A stretch of 64,000 nucleotides of DNA from Hemileia vastatrix. Lineage: Eukaryota > Basidiomycota > Pucciniomycetes > Pucciniales > Zaghouaniaceae. The stretch lies in NCBI GenBank assembly GCA_030280995.1, contig JASXTE010000005.1, positions 16,160,501 to 16,224,500 of the forward strand, written 5' to 3'. Both the position numbers and the translations under genes were made by a program. This document shows, piece by piece, positions 55,869-64,000 of the stretch (within the stretch, counting starts at the first letter, position 1; each line of letters begins with the position of its first letter). Below the pieces are notes generated by a model, which made no database searches, was not told the origin of the DNA, and worked only from the letters and a program-made list of their open reading frames with translations.

Positions 55869-58686
55869 TTGAAAATGAATATTATTGAAAAGGTAGTTGA
55901 AACACCTAAATATTGTGTTATCTCGCCTGTCCTAATTTCTTACGAGAAAGATAAAGACAGGTTATGTGGTGATTACAGAGCATTAAATACTTATACTGTT
56001 GATGACATCTACCCTTTACCTATAATTAGCTCAATACATGCTACCTTACAAGGTGCTAAATATATAAGCTGCTTAGATGGTAACAAGGGATATCACCAGG
56101 TACCTGTTGAGGAGAATTCCCAGAATTTTCTGATTATTGCTACTCATATGGGTATTTATAAGTATTTTAGGATGCCATTTGGCCCTAAAAATGCCCCTTC
56201 AGTTTTTCAAAAAGTTATGGATAACATATTTTATCAGGAGATACTTAAAGGATGGCTGATGGTTTATATTGATGATATCATTAAATTTTCAAAAACATTT
56301 GAGGACCATCTCAACCACCTGTGGAAAGTGTTCCACAAAATGGATGAAATAAATATGACACTTACTTTGAAGAAATGTAAATTTGGTTTTCATTCCTTAA
56401 AAGTGCTGGGTCACGTTGTTTCAGGGTTACAGATATGTGTTGACCAGAATAAAGTGGCAGCCATACAGCAGGTGAAGGCTCCTACCACGGTTAGAGAGCT
56501 CCAGAGTTTTTTAGGAATGTGTGGATACTATAGACAGTATATTAAAAATTACCAAGTCATAGCTTTACCCCTTACCCAACTGACTAGAAAGGATGTTGCT
56601 TTTGTCTGGAATAGTGAAAGACAGAGAGATTTTGACATTATGAAACACTGTTTGATGTCAGCACCAATTCTTGCTTTACCTGACTTTGATCAACCATTGG
56701 TTTTGTACACTGATGCCAGTTTTATTGGTCTTGGTTCTGCCCTCCATCAAAAACAAGTGATGAATGATAAAGTATCAGAAGTGGTAATTTGTTATTTTTC
56801 AAGAACCTTGAGAAATAGTGAATTGAAATATGGTGCCACTCAACTAGAGTGTTTAGAAGTAGTGTGGGCTCTGGAGAAGCTACATTACTACCTGTATGAC
56901 CAGAAATTTAAAAATGTCATGGACTGCAGTGCAGTTAAAAACCTACTAAATTTGAAAACACCTAAAAGACATATGTTCAGATGGAAATTGGCTGTTCAAG
57001 AATATAGATACAGAATGACAATAATTCATAAGGCTGGTAATGTTCACTCAAATGTGGATATGCTATCAAGGTTACCTTTACCAAATTATGACTCTAATAT
57101 TGCTTATGATCCTGAGGATGAAATTATTCATATTCATGTGATATATGTGGTTGATATGGAGGAAGAGCTATTACAGCTTATTCTGGATTCATATGATAAG
57201 AACACTGACTTAAAAAAGTTATGCACCATATTAAATGATCCAAAGAATGCTTCAATACAAGCATTAATTAAAACCCTTCGAACAAAGTACCAAAAGGCTT
57301 TGGAGAAAGGTAAATTTTCAATTGATGAAGGATATCTGAGTAATGTCATTGTTATTCCTCCTTCTATGAAAGAAATCATCATGAAAATTTTTCATGATGA
57401 CATATTAGCTTGACATTTTGATCTTGAAAAAACAATGATCAGAATTAAAAACACTTCTTGGTGGATTAATATGTCTGAAGACACCAAATTATATGTTGAA
57501 TCTTGTGATTCTTACCAAAAATCATAAAGATTGACTAGTAAGAGAGCTGGATTAATGCAACATATTGAACATCCTGATGCACCATGGCAGATAATAAACA
57601 TGGATTTTGTAACAGGATTACCTATTGCTGGAAAAGACAGTTATACTCTTGTTGGGTTATTGTGGACAGATTTACCAAAATGTGTAAATTTATCCCTACT
57701 TACAAGGATGTTTCCACTAAGGAATTATCCTTCTTATGGTGGTTTCATATTTTTAATACTGCTGGTTTTCTTAAAGCTATAATCTCTTACAGAGACCCTA
57801 AATTTATTCTGAATTTTAAATGTCTCTGATGGATGTTTGTGGTTGTGATCTGAAACTATCTACTGTGCATCACCCTCAGACTGATGGATTATCTGAAAGA
57901 ATGATTCAGACTCTAGAGGACATGATAAGAAGGTACTGTGCCTTTGGCCTTAAGTATAAAGAAAATGACAGATTCACTCATGATTGGGTTAACTTACTGC
58001 CTGGGTTGGAATTCGCTTATAAAAGCACTGTTAATTCTGTTACTCAAAAAAAGCCTTTTGAGCTCTGGCTTGGATATTTTCCAAATACTCCTGCCCAAAT
58101 TCTCAATAATAAAATACCTAAATTGGATTTACATCCTGGTGTAAAATATTTTCCTCAAATGCAACAAATTTGAAGAATTCATGCTCAAAAATGAATTGAA
58201 AAATCATTTGAATATGAGAAGAAGAGATGGGACAAATCCCATAAAGAATACACTTTTAAAAAGGGTGATGAGGTGTTGATTTATACAGTCCACTTCAATT
58301 TTCAAGGTAAAAACAAATTGAAAGACCCATTTGTTGGTCAATTTGTTGTAAGAAGAATGGTTGGTGATAATGCAGTTGAAGTTATTTTGTATTCTCCATA
58401 TGACAGAAAACATCCTGTTTTTCCAATATCTCTTTTTAAACCTTACACATCCAATAGTGATTTATTTCCCAAAAGGAGGAGAAGACCAAAAAAGACCCCT
58501 AATGAAATCACTGAGACAACAGAAATTTATAAGATTCTAAATGACAGAATAGTTACTGCTGAAAAAGGTACAGAATACTTATTAAGTTTCAAGAATAAAT
58601 CTTCTGAATATGATTCTTGGATACCTGTGAAGGAGATATCTAATCTTCCTACTCTACTAAAGAAATATAAAAAGAAAAAATCATAG
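55869..58686 (+). pseudogene. pol: Gamma-3 pol: intact RT/RNase H, broken integrase, chromodomain
   Basis: 55869-57413 is one open frame: reverse transcriptase with MVYIDDIIKFSKTF near 56257, RNase H with LYTDASFIGLG, TQLECLEVV and a changed third site (MDCSAV for TDCSAV). Then the integrase zinc finger, broken at 57413 (TGA), 57526 (TAA) and a frameshift near 57625, core with VTGLPIAG and QTDGLSERMIQTLEDM near 57880, stops at 58171 and 58192; tail and chromodomain open at 58273-58686 (ILNDRIVTAEKGTEYLL). Reverse transcriptase is less damaged than the rest, which may be chance. Confidence 0.9.
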
Positions 58687-58721
58687 CATTTTTTTTATAT
58701 TGTTTTTTTAGAGTGAGGGAG

Positions 58722-59510
58722 TGTCAGCTGGGATACTAGACTTACCCAGTAAAATAATTAATTATTTACTGGATGAAGCCACACCTTATTATTTTAATTA
58801 TTTAATTATAAATTTGTTACATTAAAATTACCTATAATAAATTAACTAATTACATAATGGTAGAGTTATATGAATAATTAAAATTAAATATAAAAATGTC
58901 TCTTATATTTTTATTCTCTAACACCATGCTCATTGACAGGTTGGAAGAAATAAAAATTTATATTAAAAAATAGATTTTAAATTAAAATAAAATTTTAATA
59001 TTCAAATAAAAATAAATATATACAAAAAATTCAAATTTCTAATTTAAAATTGACTTCTGCAGTAAATATTAATTAAATTAATGTATTTCTGACATACTCT
59101 GTAAATACATCTTTTTGAAGCCTTCTTTTTAGAACAACTTTATTATTTGAAAATACTCTTTCTGAAATATTCTTTTTCCCTCTCTCTCATACTACTGTTT
59201 TTATAATTTCATTGCCTTGCTTTCTCACTCCTTTGCCTTTATAAGGCCTCTCTTTTGATTGTTTTTCATTCATTCCATTACTTACTTATTTTACCAATTC
59301 ACAATATATAAATTAGAAATTTTATTACTATATTTTATTACATTAGTATTTACATCTATGTAATTCTAAATTTAAATTATACTAGTATCTGAAACCATCT
59401 CTTATTATTTGAGTAATTAAATCAAAAGATTAAGAAAATACATACATTCTTTTTGAGCCCATAAATCCTGTTGTTACCATCATTGGACCTCCTTGAAAGA
59501 CCTTTTGACA
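58722..59510 (+). repeat. Gamma-3 3' LTR
   Basis: 789 bp, TGTCAGCTGGGA to CCTTTTGACA, after the polypurine tract. It is followed by AAATC and not by a primer site, so it is a 3' LTR and not shared with gamma-4. Confidence 0.9.
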
Positions 59511-60740
59511 AAATCTCTCTAGAAGTGCTCCCCAGCCTTCTAAAACCGAGGTGGGCAGGCTGCCCGCCTAGAAGCGACCAGACCTCCCTGAAGCCAGAAA
59601 ACCACCAAAAACCTCCAATAAAGCCTAAAATACTCAGAAAAATCCACCACAACTACTAAAACCCTTAAAACACAAAATTAAGCTATGAAAACATTGTGAC
59701 ATCAAATATAGCGCCAAATTAGCTCTACTTAATATTACTTAGCACTTAAACCTAAGAATTAAGGTTAGCCTGTAAAAAACAAAAAACAAAATTAAACAGC
59801 TATCTTTTAGAAATGAAAAGTGAGGAAATGACTCCTTAAAACGTAGAATATGAAAAATGTCATCAACACAAAAAATATAGAGAGAAACCCGGGCTATCCA
59901 ATGGTAGTACCCACATACCTATCGTACCAATAATCACTGAATAAAACCAGAAAAATACCTAATTATTCAACCAATTTCAGTTAAGACATACCAAAACAGC
60001 GCCAAACAGACCAACACAGGCCTCTGCCAATGTTGGAAGACCACAACATAAACATCCTATATTTTGTATGAATATAGCAATTATTATCTGTAGGTATCAT
60101 TCTGCACATTTCATATTACATGTACAATTTTTTTTTACTCTACACTCTGTAATTGGCATTGACTTGCTCAAAATACAGGGGGAGGTGTCTGGTATATAAA
60201 AAAAATAATTTTGTTCCTAGTAGACAAAGATAGAGCGCAAATTGTTCTTAGTCCTAGAAGTAATATAATTTTTAATTATATGATTAAAAAATTTATATTA
60301 ATTAATTATTTCAGTTGACAATTTTTCCTGATAATTAATATATTATTTTATTATTTCATATGAATTTTAGTCGTGGTAATGAAAAATAACAATATATTAA
60401 TTAATTATTTGATTAATCAAATTATATTAATTATTTCAGTAGACTATTTGCCCCGATGATTTCTATATTATTTCATTATTTTAGTTGACTTTTACTTCTG
60501 GTAAAATAACAATTTATTAATTAATTAGTTGATTAAAAACTATATTATTTAATTATTTCAGTTGAATATTTTTCCTGATAATTAGTATATTATTTCATTA
60601 TTTAAGTTTAATATTAGTTCTAGTAATTGATAATAAATTTTAATATTTTTAATATTTTTATTTTTATTATTTTTAACAAAGAAAAATAATCACTGAAAAA
60701 ATATTAATATATTTGTCTTTCAGCTCATGTTATACAAATA
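59511..60740 (+). other. Gamma-4 leader, second part
   Basis: No gene. The part to about 60120 is not matched in gamma-3 and may hold another old insertion. ATACAGGGGGAGGTGTCTGG near 60172 matches gamma-3 near 52145. Six or seven degenerate CAGTTGAC..TCCTGATAA repeats lie at 60215-60625, then TGTCTTTCAG at 60714-60723 before the first gag ATG. Confidence 0.55.
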
Positions 60741-62222
60741 ATGCATGATTTAAATGTTTCTACCACCCCTGAAGAGGAGTTGTATCTAATTGAATATGAT
60801 GAAAATTCTGTAAGCTCTCCTTTGACCACAAAATTTTCTCCAATTAATCAATTATTAAGGCAAAAAAGATGTGGAAATTTAGGAGGTGGAGATCAAAAAA
60901 GAGAAAACTTCCCATGACTCGAAGCACCAGGTGCTCCCCCCTGAAGAACTTCCAAAAGGCTTAAAAATAAAAAAAATTCTTCTACAGAAGCAGGTGAAAA
61001 AACTTTCAACTCACATCAAGGAGTTGAAAACAGAGAACCTCAAAATAAGAGCAAAGGTGGAGTTCTTAGAAGAAAAAATAAGAAGCATGGAAACTTTTCT
61101 TCAAGAAAAGAAGAAACATCCACAGGGAGAAAAATTCCTTCCACAGTTGGCTCCTCAACAACAAGAAAAAGTGGAAGTGTAAAAATGGCAATGTGACTGG
61201 CTGTGCACTCAATGGGACTTGCTTCAAGCCCAGAAAATGCAACAGGCTCCTCAAGCAGGTCCCTCCCGGCCCCAAAAATTAAATCCAACCCCTCCTCATC
61301 CTTACCACGGAGGAAGAAGAAGAAAAAACAACCTCATCCAAGTTTTTCCAAAAACATGTTAAAGTCCTCCATTAAATCTCAAGTTCCTTTTCTTGTTACT
61401 TATTCAGTTCCTTCAGGTAAATCTGTGACGGCAGATGACACTTTGAGACCAGTAGAATCTAGTTATAGAAGACAAATTAATCAATTTTCTACACATGAAA
61501 ATACTCCTGTAGTTTTAATTTCTACCTCAATGATAAATCCAGATATTGCTATTATAGATAAATCAATTGATCCTTAAGTATATGAGACTCTTGAAAAATA
61601 CTCTGTCTCTATCCTGAGAAATGCCCCTGATGTAGCAACTATTGATGACCAATATTTGAGAGACATTATAACCAAACAAAATTAAATAATAAACAACCTA
61701 CAATTGAAACAAAAATTAAATAGCTTTTTAACTGAGAAAGATTACCAGACATTTAAAAGTGAGCTGAATAAGGTTTCTGATGAATTGTTTAGGTACAAGA
61801 TAAATTATGATTAGAAATTTGAGATGTGGAAAAATATTAAAAATGATCTATCCAAATTTCTATAGACTATGTCTATCTTTTTCCAAGAACTATAAGGTTA
61901 TAAATCAAACTTGAAAAAACTAAATGACCATTATTCATATCTACATCATAAGAACCAAATATTATTTTCAACCATCAATGAGACATTAACTATTATTCCT
62001 AGGGTGAAAAATAGGTTAACCAAAATTGAAGATAAATTGAACTCATTATTATTTAACCAAAAATACTTTGTCACTCCTATGAAAAAAACTATTTCACAGG
62101 ATACTCCAAATTTACCTGAGCTAAGTTTCTCTAAAGAAGAATCAGTACAAGAGAAACCTGCAGATATTTCTGAGCTTCAATCAAAAATTGATGATGCACC
62201 CTGTTTATCTACAAATGGTTAA
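60741..62222 (+). pseudogene. Gamma-4 first Gag ORFs
   Basis: ATG at 60741 starts the acidic frame (STTPEEELYLIEYDENSVSS) that stops near 60918; the +1 frame 60886-61182 holds the coiled coil (KGLKIKKILLQKQVKKLS). The second ORF starts at ATG 61356, overlapping the coiled-coil stop as ATGTTAA; here the preceding frame 61203-61355, Ser/Lys-rich, is in phase with it. Coiled-coil text continues with several stops to 62222. Confidence 0.7.
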
Positions 62223-64000
62223 ATAATGGGATTACTGCTCAATTAAAAAACTTGCAGCTACTTCTAGGACAGAAGCAAGTAAACCACAAGGAAATTACTC
62301 AAAATAAGAAAAATTGTAGTAAACTTGACTGATATCCAACATTTGATAATGACTCTTCCTCTGATTGGCAGCAATTCATATGCATAATTGATAATCTTAA
62401 GAATTTGTATAAGCTACCAGATGAAGAAATTGTGTTTAAATTAATTTCTTTATTTTACAATGTTGCCCTGATGTGGTATGAATCTTTCCTTTTGGATAAT
62501 AATGACTACTCTTGGGAGGATTAGAAAAAATTAATTAAATAACAATTAGGTAGTTTCAATTTTGGGTCAGCCCAACAAAGGCAGTATGAGAAATCTGGAT
62601 ATAGGTCATCCTCTACAGAAAAACATATTGAGCTCCTGATAAAACTAGTGAAAATATTGAGAGCAATGGATCCAAACATGGATTATGAACTATGGAAGGA
62701 CAGGATCCTTTATAAATTTTCAATGTCTTTGAGAGACTTAATTGTTTCTAAAACTGAATTATCAAGGGAGCCTTATTCTTTTATTAATACTTGTAATAAA
62801 GTCTTTTTGAATAAAAGGTATGAATATAGGAAGTTCTTCCTTAGAACTTCAGTGGAGAAACCCTCTAACTACAAAAAAAAACTTCCTGAAAAATTTGTTA
62901 AACCTTCTGCCCCTGTTAAACCTAAAAAATATGCAACAAAAACTTGCTTGAAATGCAGAAAGCCTTTGAAGAAAGACCATCATTGTGAAAAGAAAATAGA
63001 CCTTGTTAAACAAACAGAGGAGCCTGAAGATGACACAGTTGAACTGGATGAACTTCAAGTGATTTTACCAGCAACATTTCTTATGAATATTACCAGGAAA
63101 TCTTGATGCTTGAGGATGATATTCAATATTTAAAAAATATTGACATTGATAAAAATTATTTATCCACAGGTGAAGATGCTTAAATTATAAGAAATCTTGA
63201 GTACACCTCAGTAATTATTACCCCTCTCAAGGCACCAGTCTTTATTAATGGAAGAAACTTTGAGGTTGTTTTAGATTCTGCAGCTGGTGGAAGTTTTGTA
63301 TCAGAAAAAGAACTTTCTTCAGTCTAGCAGAATTATAAGTCAAAACTTAAGTCTGTAATTTATTAAAATTGGAGAGATTATGGCTCTGTTTTGTCCCCCA
63401 TTGGTAAATACAAAGCTACAGTATTTTTCAAATATAGCCATGGCTTTGCAGGAGCTAGGTGTGACTTTGTAGTTATAAAAAATGATAACTTAAGCGATTG
63501 GTTCATTGTGAGATATGATATACAAACAAAATTTGGGATCAAAATTTATCCTTCAAACCAATGCTTCACAATGAAATTAAATGGGAAGAGAAAATTTAAA
63601 CTTTCTTCCCCCAAAAAATTAATAACGCCAGTATTGAACACATGTAATTCTGTGATTCAATATAGAGGAATATCTACAAAAGAAATGCCTTCCCTCCTGT
63701 CTAAAATTGAGACAGTTTCTTTTCGAGAAAAACTTTCTGTTGAGAAAAATGATTCCATCATTCAGTTGATAAAACCTTTTCTTAGGGCCTTTGCTCATGT
63801 GTCAAATGAATAAGGATTGGTCAACAAAGAAATGAAGCTTTCATTATCTTTCCCATTAACTGAAATTCCACCTAGTTTAAAGAAGAAGCCTGATCCAGAT
63901 TCCTTTAAAAAGAGAAAAGATATTGAAGACAATATCTCTACCCTTTTAAAAATGGGTAAAATTGAAAGGTGGTTGAAATACCCAAACATTGTGTTATCTC
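62223..64000 (+). pseudogene. Gamma-4 capsid, knuckle, protease and start of RT
   Basis: Capsid region about 62430-62830 with stops; open piece 62648-63106 includes the knuckle CLKCRKPLKKDHHC near 62946. The protease near 63268 reads LDSAAGGS in place of LDSGAGGS. The linker follows (63391-63813), and RT starts near 63940 when the window ends. Confidence 0.8.

Larger units (their letters stand above)
51026..59510 (+). mobile_element. Gamma-3: complete chromovirus inserted in Gamma-4
   Basis: LTRs 51026-51833 (808 bp) and 58722-59510 (789 bp); ends TGTCAGC...TTGACA. Flanks AAAAC and AAATC differ at one base. The two LTRs differ clearly more than those of gamma-2, including an 18-bp gap near the right end, so it is older. 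Reverse transcriptase and RNase H form one open frame of 514 codons, but gag, protease and integrase are broken. Confidence 0.9.
49599..64000 (+). mobile_element. Gamma-4: chromovirus interrupted by Gamma-3, cut by window end
   Basis: 5' LTR and first leader part at 49599-51025; the rest of the leader and gag to the start of RT at 59511-64000. Gamma-3 lies between, with AAAAC (51021-51025) and AAATC (59511-59515) at its ends. The leader after 60120 aligns with that of gamma-3, which shows both parts belong together. Frames are heavily broken. Confidence 0.75.

Noticed and set aside
58722..59510. LTR shared between Gamma-3 and Gamma-4 in a tandem array
   Set aside because: No primer site follows it, and the leader of gamma-4 begins at 50292; nesting explains all parts.

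Overview
This window is a stack of transposable elements with no recognisable host gene. It is fungal. The elements are Ty3/Gypsy chromoviruses with C-terminal chromodomains, a Copia element and PIF/Harbinger DNA transposons; the introns are short (54-83 bp, GT...AG), the DNA is AT-rich, and two Zn2Cys6 zinc-cluster proteins of the fungal type are present. The Gypsy lineages look basidiomycete. The 11-bp CGGAGTCC array in one LTR family and the gamma-type integrase tails remind me most of rust fungi (Pucciniales, e.g. Austropuccinia). That placement is from memory and is only an inference.

I give the elements working names. Bases 1-44349 form one nested stack. The outermost element is gamma-1, a degraded chromovirus seen at 17446-23778 and 43207-44349, with its 5' part left of the window. 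Alpha (minus strand, 1-6764 plus 16571-17445), another chromovirus, sits in gamma-1. Beta (6765-16570), a complete Gypsy element with 1.1-kb LTRs, sits in the gag start of alpha. Gamma-1 also carries a solo gamma LTR (17848-18659), a 236-bp MITE (21773-22008) and a complete gamma-2 element (23779-43206). Gamma-2 in turn carries an intact Copia (25637-30718) in its leader, and a solo beta LTR (37307-38464) and an autonomous Harbinger (38948-42939) in its 3' LTR. Subtracting those two insertions leaves 1175 bp, exactly the length of the gamma-2 5' LTR.

Bases 44350-49598 are AT-rich with no gene, apart from a 1.5-kb non-autonomous Harbinger-like element (46169-47644). From 49599 to the window end lies gamma-4, whose leader is interrupted by complete gamma-3 (51026-59510).

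Most Gypsy copies are dead. In alpha all seven in-frame stops are TGA, as expected from CGA-to-TGA change at CpG. The elements likely still able to move are Copia-1 (identical LTRs, one open 1485-codon frame) and Harbinger-1 (perfect TIRs, intact transposase and partner protein).

The most unusual content is biological cargo and control. Two unrelated Gypsy elements, alpha and beta, each carry an intron-containing Zn2Cys6 ORF on the antisense strand between pol and the 3' LTR, and beta LTRs carry CGG triplets phased at 11 bp, the kind of site such proteins bind. Alpha shows a textbook -1 frameshift site and a 14-nt self-priming match like Tf1/sushi elements. Copia-1 has a primer site matching half of initiator tRNA-Met. 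The gamma family has a conserved overlap of reading frames in gag.
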